Shown: positions 36,682-45,538 of the stretch, one piece after another | Layout of the letters: the number at the start of each line of letters is the position of its first letter | Position numbering within the stretch: the first letter of the stretch is position 1 | From: Nocardioides zeae | Lineage (GTDB): Bacteria; Actinomycetota; Actinomycetes; Propionibacteriales; Nocardioidaceae | Direction of reading: 5' to 3' | Length of the DNA stretch: 64,000 nt | NCBI RefSeq assembly: GCF_010686755.1 | Contig: NZ_JAAGXA010000005.1 | Coordinates: 1-64,000, forward strand | Translations under genes and position numbers: made by a program | The notes under the pieces: model-generated | Seen by the model: the letters and a program-made list of their open reading frames with translations, nothing else | Databases searched by the model: none | Told to the model about the DNA's origin: nothing

Positions 36682-36971
36682 GGGGACGCCTCGGCGGGGC
36701 TCGTCTCGGGTGTCCCGCGGGGTGCCTCGGCGACGGGCTCGTCCCGCGGGAACAGCGTGGCCGCGACCCGCCGGCGGAGCGGGGCGGGGACGAGGCGTAC
36801 GGCGTCGCGCATGCTCCGTCGTACCTCGTGGTCCTCGCGGTGCTGGGCCATCGCGACCGCGGTGTCGAGCGCCTCCAGGTGGGCGTCGTCGAACCGACGG
36901 AGGTAGGCGAGGTCGTCCGGCCCGAGACCGAGGCGATCGGCGATGCGCTCCAGGGGCGGGGGCACGTTCAC
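36678..36971 (-). CDS. Helical module protein, small subunit copy B (unknown function)
   Basis: 97 aa. Paralogue of the 78-aa protein at the head of the operon: both have RL-L----LA-L---DDA-L--LD-A---A----ED--V, then AVR-VP-PLR-R--A. The last about 25 residues are a Pro/Glu/Ala-rich tail absent from copy A. GTG start at 36971 overlaps the stop of the upstream large gene, and its own stop overlaps the next GTG. Usually missed because it is short. Function not recognised. Confidence 0.72.
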   Translation of the reverse strand: MNVPPPLERIADRLGLGPDDLAYLRRFDDAHLEALDTAVAMAQHREDHEVRRSMRDAVRLVPAPLRRRVAATLFPRDEPVAEAPRGTPETSPAEASP

Positions 36972-38047
36972 GGCCCCTGCAGCAGGTCGGCCAGGCGGTC
37001 GGTGCCGTCGTCGTGCTGCTCCAGCCAGGCGCGGACGGCGGGGTCCGCCAGGCCCGGTGCACCGCGGAGCGCCGCGAGGTGCTCGTCGTCGAGGGCGTGG
37101 AGCACCCGTCGCAGGGGAGCGGCGAGGTCGAGGGCGTGAGCGGTGTGGAGCACGGCGTCGAGCACGGCCGGGTCCGCCGTGGCGGGCACGTTGACGAGCG
37201 CCGCGAGCGCGCGGTCGTCGAGGTGCGCGAGCGCGGGGAGGAGCTCGCGCCAGGCGTCGATCTCCGCCACCGCGGCGAGGAAGCCCGCGGCGCGGTCGGG
37301 CGGGAGGCCAGCGACGAGGGCGACCACGCGGACGCGCTCCGCGGGGTCCAACGAGGTCACCAGGGTGAGGGCGTCCAGGTGCGCGTCCGTGGCGTGGGCG
37401 TGCTCGACGACGGCGACGAGCACGTCGTCCCCGAGACCGTCCACGAGTGCCGGCAGCACCGTGCGGTCGTCCGCGAAGAGTGCCGCGCGCAGCAGGTCGC
37501 CGGGGTCGGCGCCGTCGACGACGGCGAGCGCCGACTCCGTGGGCACCACGGACACGAACCGGCCGAGCACGACGTGCTCGCCCCGCTCCAGCAGGAGCCG
37601 GCCGATCTGCGTCACGAGGGCGACGTCGAGGTCGGCCACGATGCCGCGCACCCGGTCGGGGTCGAGGGTGAGGCACACCTCCGCGAGGAACTCGGCGGGC
37701 AGGCGCTGGGCGAGGCGCACGGCCTCGGCGGGCGGGAGGGACCCGGCGATCCGGGCGCTGACCAGGGGACCGACGGCGTGCTGCGCCGCGCGGGCCGCGA
37801 TGGCGACCGGCACGAGAGAGCTCAGGTGGGCGATGCGCGCGAACCGGTCGGCGTGGCGTGCGAAGAGCTGCTCGGCGACGTCGGTGCGGAACCGGCGGAG
37901 CTCGTCGGGGTCGGCGTCGGCGAGGAAGGCGACCTCGTCCAGCCCGAGGTCGAGCTCGTGCGCCAGCTTGGTGAGCTCGATGCGGGCGGCGAGCCGGGTG
38001 GCGGCGTTGGCGCCCCGGGGTGCGCCGGGAACCGCCGTCTCAGCCAC
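36968..38047 (-). CDS. Helical module protein, large subunit copy A (unknown function)
   Basis: 359 aa, helical, rich in Ala, Leu, Asp and Val, without signal peptide or membrane helix. Contains LVPVAIAARAAQHAVGPLVS and LPAEFLAEVCLTLDPDRVR, shared in pattern with copy B; the C-terminal 70 residues (LDDRALAALVNVPATADP ... LRRVLHALDDEHLAAL) look like further repeats. GTG start overlaps the stop of the small gene by 8 nt. Two small/large pairs in series imply an ancient tandem duplication. Function not recognised. Confidence 0.75.
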   Translation of the reverse strand: MAETAVPGAPRGANAATRLAARIELTKLAHELDLGLDEVAFLADADPDELRRFRTDVAEQLFARHADRFARIAHLSSLVPVAIAARAAQHAVGPLVSARIAGSLPPAEAVRLAQRLPAEFLAEVCLTLDPDRVRGIVADLDVALVTQIGRLLLERGEHVVLGRFVSVVPTESALAVVDGADPGDLLRAALFADDRTVLPALVDGLGDDVLVAVVEHAHATDAHLDALTLVTSLDPAERVRVVALVAGLPPDRAAGFLAAVAEIDAWRELLPALAHLDDRALAALVNVPATADPAVLDAVLHTAHALDLAAPLRRVLHALDDEHLAALRGAPGLADPAVRAWLEQHDDGTDRLADLLQGP

Positions 38048-38276
38048 GGCCGCTCCCGAACACGAGCGCGCGCGCCCGACCCCGGAGCGGTCGGGGGACG
38101 AACCGGACCGCCTGCTCGAGCCCGTCGGCCACCGCGCGGTCCTCGGCGCGGATCGCCAGGCTGATGGCGTCGTCGAGCACGGTCAGGTCGGCGTCGTCGT
38201 AGGCCTCGAGGAGCGCGAGCCGCTCGACCGGGAGGTCGAGCCGCCGGGCCATCGCCGCGAGCACGGGTCGTGACAT
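38040..38276 (-). CDS. Helical module protein, small subunit copy A, first gene of operon (unknown function)
   Basis: 78 aa: MSRPVLAAMARRLDLPVERL onward, ending ARALVFGSGRG. Homologous to the small copy B (shared DDA, LD-A, ED, AVR-VP-PLR). The ATG at 38276 has TAGGGT 7 nt upstream on the minus strand, so the operon begins leaderless here; an in-frame GTG at 38285 would precede the transcription start. Divergent from the thiamine-binding protein gene. Function not recognised. Confidence 0.72.
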   Translation of the reverse strand: MSRPVLAAMARRLDLPVERLALLEAYDDADLTVLDDAISLAIRAEDRAVADGLEQAVRFVPRPLRGRARALVFGSGRG

Positions 38277-38283
38277 GGGCCTC

Positions 38284-38289
38284 ACCCTA
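38284..38289 (-). promoter_or_regulatory. -10 hexamer TAGGGT of the helical-module operon
   Basis: On the minus strand TAGGGT ends 7 nt before ATG 38276, giving a leaderless five-gene transcript running to about 34700. Confidence 0.55.
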
Positions 38290-38326
38290 CTCGCGGGTCA
38301 CTTTGCCGCGGGGGATGCTGGACGAC

Positions 38327-38374
38327 ATGACCACCTGGATCTCCGCCCTCCGCACGGCAGGACGGGCCGCCTGA
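38327..38374 (+). CDS. Possible 15-residue upstream ORF coupled to the DUF77 gene
   Basis: ATG 38327 opens MTTWISALRTAGRAA and stops at TGA 38372-38374, whose last base begins the ATG of the DUF77 gene (TGATG). GATGCT, a poor -10, lies 7 nt before this ATG. Tight stop-start coupling and a leaderless-type position suggest a translated leader, but short ORFs arise easily by chance. Confidence 0.35.
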   Translation: MTTWISALRTAGRAA

Positions 38375-38718
38375 TGCTCGTCGCCTTCTCCGTCGCCCCC
38401 AGCGGCACCGGCCGGGACGACGCCTCCGTCGCCGACGCGGTCGCCGACGCGGTCCGCGTCGTGCGTGCCTCCGGGCTGCCGCACCGCACCGACGCGATGT
38501 TCACGACCATCGAGGGCCCCGACTGGGACACGGTGATGGACGTCGTCAAGCGCGCCACCGAGGCGGTGCAGGCCCACGGGACCCGGGTCTCCCTCGTGCT
38601 CAAGGCGGACATCCGTCCCGGCCACGAGGGCGAGCTCGACGGCAAGGTGCGGCGGGTCGAGGAGCGGCTGGCCGACGCCGGGAACGACGCCGGGGCCGAC
38701 GCCGGGAACGACCGGTGA
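38374..38718 (+). CDS. Thiamine-binding DUF77 (MTH1187/YkoF-like) protein
   Basis: 114 aa. MLVAFSVAPSGTG at the start, LPHRTDAMFTTIEGPDWDTV and RVSLVLKADIRPGHEGEL are signatures of the MTH1187/UPF0045 family, small ferredoxin-fold proteins that bind thiamine or related ligands. A C-terminal AGNDAGADAGND repeat is an oddity. GTGA overlap couples it to the next gene. Its proximity to dxs, a thiamine-diphosphate enzyme, is suggestive but not proof of a link. Confidence 0.88.
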   Translation: MLVAFSVAPSGTGRDDASVADAVADAVRVVRASGLPHRTDAMFTTIEGPDWDTVMDVVKRATEAVQAHGTRVSLVLKADIRPGHEGELDGKVRRVEERLADAGNDAGADAGNDR

Positions 38719-39674
38719 CCCGGACGTCGACCTCCCTCGAGGTCGTCCAGGTCCCCGGCAACGGCGCCGAGGACGTGCTGGTCGCCAGTGCAGGCCCCCA
38801 CGAGGGCGCGGTCTTCACGGGCACCGACGACGGTGCGGTGCTGCGGGTCTCCCACGACGGGCGCCGGGTGACCCGCGTCGGGCACACGGGCGGGCGCCCC
38901 CTCGGGCTGGAGGAGCTGCCCGACGGGCGGCTCCTCGTCTGCGACGCCCACCGGGGTCTGCTCGCCCTCGACCCGTCGTCCGGGGCCGTGGAGACGCTCG
39001 TGACCGCGGTCGACGGCGTCCCGATGCGCTTCTGCAACAACGCGGCCGTCGCCGGCGACGGCACGGTCTACTTCTCGGACTCCTCGACCCGGCACGGGAT
39101 CGCGGAGTGGAAGCACGACTTCGTGCGCCTGACCCGCACGGGCCGGCTCCTGCGCCGGGACCCCGACGGCACGGTGACGGTCCTCCTCGACGGCCTCGCC
39201 TTCGCGAACGGGGTCGCCCTGGCGGCGGACGAGAGCTGGGTCGCGGTCGCCGAGACCGCCGCCCGCACCGTGGTGCGGCTCTGGCTGACCGGACCGTGGG
39301 CGGGGCAGCGCGACCTCCTCGCCACGGACCTGCCGGGCTACCCCGACAACATCGCGCGCGGGACCGACGGCTTGGTGTGGCTCGCGCTCGCCAGCCCCCG
39401 CGACCCCGTGGTCGAGCGGGTGCAGCGGGCTCCGCTGTGGGTACGGCGCGCGGCCACCTCCCTGCCCGCGCCCCTGCAGCCGGCACCCCGGCGCGTGGTG
39501 CACGTGCGTGCGGTCGACGCCGACGGTCGGGTGGTGCACGACATCGACCTGGACGGTCCCGCGGACCGGCGGGCCTTCCACATGGTGACCGGGGTGCGGG
39601 AGCACGAGGGCACGGTCTGGCTCGGCAGCCTGCACGAAGCCGCGGTGGCGCGGCTCCGACCAGACCGCGGCTAG
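38715..39674 (+). CDS. Six-bladed beta-propeller, SMP-30/strictosidine synthase-like hydrolase
   Basis: 319 aa. Blade-like repeats: [58 protein letters not shown] and [19 protein letters not shown]. These match the strictosidine-synthase-like / gluconolactonase group, including the PDN and FSDSS segments that place metal ligands. No signal peptide. Lactonase or arylesterase activity is possible; the substrate cannot be read from sequence. Coupled to the DUF77 gene. Confidence 0.82.
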   Translation: MTRTSTSLEVVQVPGNGAEDVLVASAGPHEGAVFTGTDDGAVLRVSHDGRRVTRVGHTGGRPLGLEELPDGRLLVCDAHRGLLALDPSSGAVETLVTAVDGVPMRFCNNAAVAGDGTVYFSDSSTRHGIAEWKHDFVRLTRTGRLLRRDPDGTVTVLLDGLAFANGVALAADESWVAVAETAARTVVRLWLTGPWAGQRDLLATDLPGYPDNIARGTDGLVWLALASPRDPVVERVQRAPLWVRRAATSLPAPLQPAPRRVVHVRAVDADGRVVHDIDLDGPADRRAFHMVTGVREHEGTVWLGSLHEAAVARLRPDRG

Positions 39675-39677
39675 AGT
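39672..39677 (+). promoter_or_regulatory. -10 hexamer TAGAGT for dxs
   Basis: TAGAGT overlaps the stop of the propeller gene and lies 73 nt before the dxs ATG; the leader carries ACGAGAGGA (39734-39742) as ribosome binding site. No thiamine riboswitch structure was recognised in the leader. Confidence 0.45.
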
Positions 39678-39750
39678 GGCGGGACGCCTCGGGGCCGGTC
39701 GGACCGGTCCCCGGCCGCACGGGGCACCACGCAACGAGAGGACCGCACGC

Positions 39751-41655
39751 ATGGGACACCTGGAGTCGATCACGGCACCGGAGCACCTGCGTGACCTCTC
39801 GTCGGCCGAGCTGACGGAGCTGGCCGCCGAGATCCGCGACGTGCTGGTCGCGACCTGCGCGCGCACCGGCGGCCACCTCGGCCCCAACCTCGGCGTCGTC
39901 GAGCTCACCCTGGCCATCCACCGCACGTTCGCCTCCCCCCGCGACCGGGTCGTGTTCGACACCGGGCACCAGACCTACGTGCACAAGCTCCTCACGGGGC
40001 GCGCCGCGGCGTTCGACTCCCTCCGCCAGGAGGGGGGCCTGTCGGGCTACCCCAGCGCCGCGGAGTCGCCCCACGACATCGTCGAGAACTCGCACGCGTC
40101 GACGGCCCTGAGCTACGCCGACGGCCTGGCGAAGGCGTACGCGCTCCAGGGCGCCGACCGGCACGTCGTCGCGGTCATCGGGGACGGCGCGCTGACCGGC
40201 GGCATGGCCTGGGAGGCCCTCAACAACATCGCGATCGCGCCGAACAGCCGGCTGGTCATCGTGGTCAACGACAACGGGCGGTCCTACACCCCGACGATCG
40301 GCGGCCTGGCCACGGCCCTGACGGCGCTGCGCACCAGCCCGCGCTACGAGAACGTGCTCGACCTCGTCAAGCGTCGGCTGACCGCGGTCCCCGGGGTCGG
40401 GCCCGCGGCGTACGACGCGCTCCACGCCATCAAGAAGGGCCTCAAGGACGCGATCGCCCCGCAGGGCCTGTTCGAGGACCTCGGGCTGAAGTACGTGGGC
40501 CCGGTCGACGGCCACGACCTCGAGGCGCTGGAGCACGCGCTCGCGCAGGCCAAGCGCTTCGACGGCCCGGTCATCGTGCACGCCCTGACGAACAAGGGGC
40601 AGGGGTACGACGCGGCGCTGCGCCACGAGGCCGACCAGTTCCACGCGCCCGGGCCGTTCGACGTCGGCACCGGCGTCGAGAAGCCGAAGGGCCGCGGGTG
40701 GACGGACGTCTTCTCCGAGGAGGTCGTGCGTCTCGGCGAGCAGCGCCCCGACCTGGTCGGCATCACGGCGGCGATGCTCCACCCCGTCGGCCTGCAGGCC
40801 TTCGCCGAGCGCTTCCCCGACCGCACCTTCGACGTCGGCATCGCGGAGCAGCACGCGGCGACGTCCGCGGCCGGGCTGGCGCTCGCGGGCATGCACCCCG
40901 TGGTGGCCGTCTACGCGACCTTCCTCAACCGCGCCTTCGACCAGGTGCTGATGGACGTCGCGCTCCACCGCTGCGGTGTCACGTTCGTGCTCGACCGCTC
41001 CGGCGTGACCGGCGACGACGGCGCGAGCCACAACGGCATGTGGGACATGTCGATGCTCCAGCTGGTCCCGGGGCTGCGCCTGGCGGCGCCGCGCGACGCC
41101 ACCCGGCTCGCCGAGCTCCTCGCCGAGGCCGTCGACGTCGACGACGCCCCCACGGTCGTGCGCTACCCGAAGGGACCGCCGCCGGCCGACATCCCGGCGG
41201 TGGAGCATGTCGACGGCGTCGACGTGCTCCACCGCAGCGCGAGCCAGGACGTGCTGCTCGTCGCCGTCGGTGCGATGGCGACCACGGCGATGGACGTGGC
41301 CGCCCGGCTCGAGGCGCAGGGCATCGGCGTCACGGTGGTCGACCCGCGCTGGGTCATCCCGGTCGCGCCGGCGCTCATCGACCTCGCCCGCGACCACCGT
41401 CTCGTGGTGAGCGTCGAGGACAACGGCCGCCAGGGCGGCTGCGGCGCCTCGCTGCTGAGCGCGCTCAACGACGCGCGGGTGACGACCCCGGTGCGGGTGC
41501 ACGGCATCCCCCAGGAGTTCCTGGCCCACGCGAAGCGGGCCGCGATCCTGGAGCAGGTGGGCCTGGACGCCCAGACGCTCGCCCGGGCGTGCGTCGAGGA
41601 GATGACGGCACTGGCTGACCACAGCCGCCTCCTCGATGTCGACCGCACCGGCTGA
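39751..41655 (+). CDS. dxs: 1-deoxy-D-xylulose-5-phosphate synthase
   Basis: 634 aa. First step of the MEP isoprenoid pathway: pyruvate plus glyceraldehyde-3-phosphate gives DXP with thiamine diphosphate. Motifs: [28 protein letters not shown], the ThDP/Mg site [16 protein letters not shown], and the transketolase segment [15 protein letters not shown]. Length is typical. The last 20 nt overlap the start of the peptidase gene, so the two are probably co-translated. Confidence 0.97.
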   Translation: MGHLESITAPEHLRDLSSAELTELAAEIRDVLVATCARTGGHLGPNLGVVELTLAIHRTFASPRDRVVFDTGHQTYVHKLLTGRAAAFDSLRQEGGLSGYPSAAESPHDIVENSHASTALSYADGLAKAYALQGADRHVVAVIGDGALTGGMAWEALNNIAIAPNSRLVIVVNDNGRSYTPTIGGLATALTALRTSPRYENVLDLVKRRLTAVPGVGPAAYDALHAIKKGLKDAIAPQGLFEDLGLKYVGPVDGHDLEALEHALAQAKRFDGPVIVHALTNKGQGYDAALRHEADQFHAPGPFDVGTGVEKPKGRGWTDVFSEEVVRLGEQRPDLVGITAAMLHPVGLQAFAERFPDRTFDVGIAEQHAATSAAGLALAGMHPVVAVYATFLNRAFDQVLMDVALHRCGVTFVLDRSGVTGDDGASHNGMWDMSMLQLVPGLRLAAPRDATRLAELLAEAVDVDDAPTVVRYPKGPPPADIPAVEHVDGVDVLHRSASQDVLLVAVGAMATTAMDVAARLEAQGIGVTVVDPRWVIPVAPALIDLARDHRLVVSVEDNGRQGGCGASLLSALNDARVTTPVRVHGIPQEFLAHAKRAAILEQVGLDAQTLARACVEEMTALADHSRLLDVDRTG

Positions 41656-42913
41656 CGAGCACCCCTCCCGCACGCCGTGGAGCGCGGTGCTCCTCGGTGT
41701 GCTCGTGCTCGGCATCCTCCTGGCGACCTGCGGTGTGCCGGGCGGTGGCGCGGACGATCCACCGCGGTCCCCGGCCGACCCGGCCCGGGTCGCCGAGCCT
41801 GCGCTCGCCGAGCTGCTCGGCGAGCGCTCCCGCGCGCTGGGCGGCGACGACCGCGACGCCTGGCTGGCCACCGTGGGGGAGGACGCGGCGTACCGCGAGC
41901 GCCAGGGCTGGGTCTTCGACAACCTCGTGCAGCTGCCCCGTGCCGTCGCCCGCTTCGAGCTCGTCGACGGGTCGGCGCGCACCGAGGGCGACGAGGTGGT
42001 GGCCGAGGTGCGACGCGTGCTCCAGGTGGCGGGCTGGGACGTGGTGCCCGTGACGACGGCCGCCGAGTACCGCTTCCGGCTGACGACGGTGGCGGGCGGG
42101 GGCGCTGCGACGACGGCGTACCGCGTCGTCGCCGACACCGAGGCCTCTGCCCCGTGGGACCTGGCGCCCGTCCGGGTCGTGGTGCGCGGCGGCGCGCTGG
42201 TGGTGGCGGACGCCGCCGACGCGCGTGCCGACGCACTGGCGGACGACGTCGAGCAGGCGATCGACGACGTCGCGTCCGAGGTGCCGTTGCCGTGGAGCGC
42301 GCGGGCGATGGTCTACGCCCTGTCGGCGACCGACGTGCTGCGCGCCGTCGAGGGCATGCCCGTGGACGACCCGGAGCAGCTCGACGGGGTCGCCTTCACG
42401 GTGGCGGCGGCCCCCGAGGACCGCACGGTCGCGGCCGTGCGGGTGGTGCTGCACCCGCGGCTCCTGACCACCGACGCGGGCTCCCCGTCGCGGGGACGGC
42501 TGCTGCGCCACGAGCTCACCCACGTGGCGCTCGGCGACCGCGACGACCGCGTGCCCACCTGGCTGTCGGAGGGCGTCGCCGAGCTCGTCTCCGTGCGCGG
42601 CATGGCGATGGGCGAGCGCGCGATCTCGCGCGCGGCGATCGACGCCGCGGAGGCCGGGGTGGCCGGGGTGGCCGAGCTGCCGGGCGACGCCGACTTCGGC
42701 GGGGCCCGCTCGGGCGCCAGCTACGGGCTCGCGTGGTGGGCGTGCGAGCACGTCGTGCGCACCTGGGGCGAGGACCGGCTGTGGTCGCTGCTGGCGTCCT
42801 ACGCGGCCTCGCCCGACGAGGACCGTGACGCCGTGCTCCGGCGGGTGCTCGGCGTCGACGGGAGCGAGCTGGCGGGGGCGGCCGGCCGCCGCATCGTCTC
42901 CGTGTTCGGCTGA
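41636..42913 (+). CDS. Membrane-anchored gluzincin-type metallopeptidase
   Basis: 425 aa. One N-terminal hydrophobic helix (residues 17-31, ending LLATCG; an imperfect lipobox), then an extracytoplasmic region. The catalytic zinc motif is [11 protein letters not shown] (HExxH, near residue 290) with the third ligand in [12 protein letters not shown], the pattern of peptidase-MA-like enzymes. The middle domain has no recognised similarity. Substrate unknown. The start overlaps dxs by 20 nt, an unusual partner for a surface protease. Confidence 0.8.
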   Translation: MSTAPADEHPSRTPWSAVLLGVLVLGILLATCGVPGGGADDPPRSPADPARVAEPALAELLGERSRALGGDDRDAWLATVGEDAAYRERQGWVFDNLVQLPRAVARFELVDGSARTEGDEVVAEVRRVLQVAGWDVVPVTTAAEYRFRLTTVAGGGAATTAYRVVADTEASAPWDLAPVRVVVRGGALVVADAADARADALADDVEQAIDDVASEVPLPWSARAMVYALSATDVLRAVEGMPVDDPEQLDGVAFTVAAAPEDRTVAAVRVVLHPRLLTTDAGSPSRGRLLRHELTHVALGDRDDRVPTWLSEGVAELVSVRGMAMGERAISRAAIDAAEAGVAGVAELPGDADFGGARSGASYGLAWWACEHVVRTWGEDRLWSLLASYAASPDEDRDAVLRRVLGVDGSELAGAAGRRIVSVFG

Positions 42914-42974
42914 GGCCCGCCCGCCGCGGGCCGTCCCGTACGGCGCGTCGTGCCCTGCGTCACCACCCGCGTCG

Positions 42975-42980
42975 TACGGT
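42975..42980 (+). promoter_or_regulatory. -10 hexamer TACGGT, leaderless start of the amino acid permease
   Basis: TACGGT ends 7 nt before GTG 42988 and there is no Shine-Dalgarno. Confidence 0.55.
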
Positions 42981-42987
42981 CCCTCCT

Positions 42988-44490
42988 GTGAACGTCCTGC
43001 GCACCAAGTCCGTCGAACGGTCGATCGCCGACACCGAGGAGCCGGAGCACCGGCTCAAGAAGAACCTGACCGCGCTCGACCTCACGGTCTTCGGCGTCGG
43101 CGTGATCATCGGTGCGGGCATCTTCGTCTACACCGGCCAGGTCGCGGCCAGCAACGCCGGGCCCGCCATCGCGATCTCGTTCGCCATCGCCGGCCTCGCC
43201 TGCGCGCTGGCGGCGCTCTGCTACGCCGAGTTCGCCTCGACGGTGCCGGTGGCCGGCAGTGCGTACACGTTCAGCTACGCGACGTTCGGCGAGCTCGTCG
43301 CCTGGATCATCGGCTGGGACCTCGCGCTCGAGTTCACCGTGGGTGCCGCAGCGCTGTCGGTCGGGTTCTCCGGCTACCTGCAGTCGGTGCTCGCGGGCAC
43401 GCCGTTCGCGATCCCCGACCAGATCGCGTCCGTCGAGACGGGCGTCGTCAACCTGCCGGCCATCGTGATCTCGCTGCTCGTCATGCTGGTGCTCATCGGC
43501 GGCGTCAAGCTCTCGAGCCGCATCAACCAGGTGGTCGTCGCCATCAAGCTGGCGGTCGTCGCCATCGTCATCGTCATGGGCATCGGCTACGTGAAGCTGT
43601 CCAACTACACGCCGTTCATCCCCGAGTCGAAGCCCCCGGCGAGCGAGGGCGGCGGCGACTTCTGGTCCTCGACCCTCATCTCGTCGATCTTCGGCCTCGA
43701 GCCGGCGGTGTACGGCGTGGCGGGCGTCGTGGCGGGTGCCTCGATCGTGTTCTTCGCGTTCATCGGCTTCGACGTCGTCGCGACGACCGCCGAGGAGACC
43801 AAGAACCCGCAGCGCAACGTGCCGATCGGCATCCTGAGCTCGCTCGCCATCGTCACGGGGCTCTACATCGCGGTGAGCCTGATCGTCACCGGCATGCAGA
43901 GCTACGACGACATCGACCCGACCGACGCGGCCCCGCTGGCGACGGCGTTCAACGCGGTCGGCCAGGACTGGATCGGTGACGTCATCGCGATAGGCGCCTG
44001 CATCGGCCTGACGGTCGTCGTGATGATCCTGATGATGGGCCAGACCCGGGTGGCGTTCGCGATGGCGCGCGACGGCCTGCTGCCGCCCGTGCTGAGCAAG
44101 GTGCACCCGACCTACGGCACGCCGTACGTCATCACCGTCATCGCGGGCGTCGGCGTCGCGATCATGAGCGGCTTCGTCCCGTTCGCGACGCTCGGCCACC
44201 TCGTGAGCATCGGCACCCTGTTCGCCTTCGTGCTGGTGAGCATCGGGGTCGTCGTGCTGCGCCGCACCCGTCCCGACCTGCCGCGCGCGTTCCGCGCCCC
44301 CGCGGTGACGCTCGTCGCGACGCTCTCGGTGCTGCTGTGCGGCTACCTGATGCTCAACCTCACCGGCGAGACGTGGGTGCGCTTCGGCGTCTGGATGCTC
44401 ATCGGTGTCGTCGTCTACTTCGCCTACGGTGCTCGCCGCAGCAACCTCGCGCGCGAGGAGGCGGGCGAGAAGGCCGTCCCGGGTCGCTGA
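42988..44490 (+). CDS. APC-family amino acid permease (CAT-like)
   Basis: 500 aa with about 12 to 13 transmembrane helices. N terminus EHRLKKNLTALDLTVFGVG then VIIGAGIFVYTGQVA, the APC GAGIF substrate motif, and SFAIAGLACALAALCYAEFA. FFAFIGFDVVATTAEETKNP is the loop typical of the cationic amino acid transporter group. Probably imports basic or other amino acids; the exact substrate is not predictable. No linked regulator. Confidence 0.92.
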   Translation: MNVLRTKSVERSIADTEEPEHRLKKNLTALDLTVFGVGVIIGAGIFVYTGQVAASNAGPAIAISFAIAGLACALAALCYAEFASTVPVAGSAYTFSYATFGELVAWIIGWDLALEFTVGAAALSVGFSGYLQSVLAGTPFAIPDQIASVETGVVNLPAIVISLLVMLVLIGGVKLSSRINQVVVAIKLAVVAIVIVMGIGYVKLSNYTPFIPESKPPASEGGGDFWSSTLISSIFGLEPAVYGVAGVVAGASIVFFAFIGFDVVATTAEETKNPQRNVPIGILSSLAIVTGLYIAVSLIVTGMQSYDDIDPTDAAPLATAFNAVGQDWIGDVIAIGACIGLTVVVMILMMGQTRVAFAMARDGLLPPVLSKVHPTYGTPYVITVIAGVGVAIMSGFVPFATLGHLVSIGTLFAFVLVSIGVVVLRRTRPDLPRAFRAPAVTLVATLSVLLCGYLMLNLTGETWVRFGVWMLIGVVVYFAYGARRSNLAREEAGEKAVPGR

Positions 44491-44530
44491 CCTCCTCGGG
44501 GAACAACGGCGGGGCCCACTACGGTTGTGC

Positions 44531-44556
44531 CCTGCGCCGGTGACCGCCGGCGCAGG
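44531..44556 (+). promoter_or_regulatory. Hairpin at the 5' end of the PAC2-gene transcript
   Basis: CCTGCGCCGG (44531-44540) pairs perfectly with 44547-44556 across a 6-nt loop. TACGGT at 44520-44525 would start the mRNA at the hairpin. It may stabilise the message or, less likely, terminate the permease transcript. Confidence 0.4.
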
Positions 44557-44575
44557 ACCGGCTGAGGAGGAACGA

Positions 44576-45502
44576 GTGGAGCAGGAGCGAGCCGACCGCC
44601 TGGTGCACGTGGTCGACGACGTGGAGCCCCTGGAGGCGCCCGTCCTGCTGCTCGCCCTCGAGGGATTCCTCGACGCGGGCCGCGCGGCCGACCTGGCCGT
44701 CGAGCACCTGCTCGCCGACCGCGGGCCGGTCGTGGCGACGTTCGACGTGGACGAGCTCTACGACTACCGCGCGCGGCGTCCCCCGGTGTCCTTCGTGCGC
44801 GACCACTACGCGGACTACGCGGCGCCGCGCCTCGTCGTACGGCGGCAGACCGACGTCGCCGGCACGCCGTACCTCCTGCTCACCGGCCCCGAGCCGGACA
44901 TCCGCTGGGAGGCGTTCGCCCGGGGCGTGCGCACCGTCGTCGAGCGCTTCGGCGTCACGCGGGTCGTGGCGATGGCGGCGGTGCCCATGGCGGTGCCGCA
45001 CACGCGGCCCGTCGCCCTGACCGAGCACGCGAACGACCCGTCGGTCGTGCTGGGCAGCTCGGCGTGGCAGGGGGAGCTGCGGGTGCCGTCCAGCGCGCAG
45101 GCGCTGCTCGAGATCCGGCTCGGCGAGTGGGGCCACCTGATGCAGGGCGCGGTCGTCCACGTGCCCCACTACCTGGCGCAGATGAGCTACCCGCGGGCGG
45201 CGATCAGCCTGCTCGAGCACGTCACCCGCGTCGCGTCGCTCGAGGTGGACCTCGCCGACCTGCGCGCGGCGGCGGAGCGCACCGACGCGGACGTCGCGGA
45301 GTACCTCGTGGAGCACGACGAGGTCCGCCACGTGGTCGAGGGCCTCGAGCGCCAGTACGACACGTTCCACCGCGCCGAGGCCGCCGGGTCCAACCTGCTC
45401 GCCGAGGACGCGCCGCTGCCGTCGGGCGAGGAGATCGGGCGCCAGTTCGAGCAGTTCCTCGCGGGGCTCGACGGCCCCGACGGTCCCGACGACCGGGCCT
45501 GA
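44576..45502 (+). CDS. PAC2-family protein
   Basis: 308 aa, GTG start behind GAGGAGG. The PAC2 fold signature is visible: LLLALEGFLDAGRAADLAVE near the N terminus, FDVDELYDYRARRP, LLLTGPEPDIRWEAF, and HVPHYLAQMSYPRAA. Eukaryotic PAC2 chaperones assemble proteasomes; actinobacterial homologues are common but their role is unclear. The C terminus is acidic (GLDGPDGPDD). It is followed by the tesB gene after 36 bp. Confidence 0.88.
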   Translation: MEQERADRLVHVVDDVEPLEAPVLLLALEGFLDAGRAADLAVEHLLADRGPVVATFDVDELYDYRARRPPVSFVRDHYADYAAPRLVVRRQTDVAGTPYLLLTGPEPDIRWEAFARGVRTVVERFGVTRVVAMAAVPMAVPHTRPVALTEHANDPSVVLGSSAWQGELRVPSSAQALLEIRLGEWGHLMQGAVVHVPHYLAQMSYPRAAISLLEHVTRVASLEVDLADLRAAAERTDADVAEYLVEHDEVRHVVEGLERQYDTFHRAEAAGSNLLAEDAPLPSGEEIGRQFEQFLAGLDGPDGPDDRA

Positions 45503-45538
45503 GCCCGGACCCCTCCAGAGAACCGAGAGGCCCCCGCC

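Noticed and set aside
36987..37676. A longer reading of the small copy B gene extending to about 37676
   Set aside because: The extension runs out of frame over the large copy A gene and is Arg/Pro-rich; homology to the 78-aa paralogue begins at the GTG near 36971.
39678..39750. Thiamine riboswitch before dxs
   Set aside because: The leader is only about 70 nt and lacks the conserved TPP-riboswitch elements.
42914..42987. Terminator hairpin after the metallopeptidase gene
   Set aside because: Only short, imperfect GC pairings are present; too weak to call.
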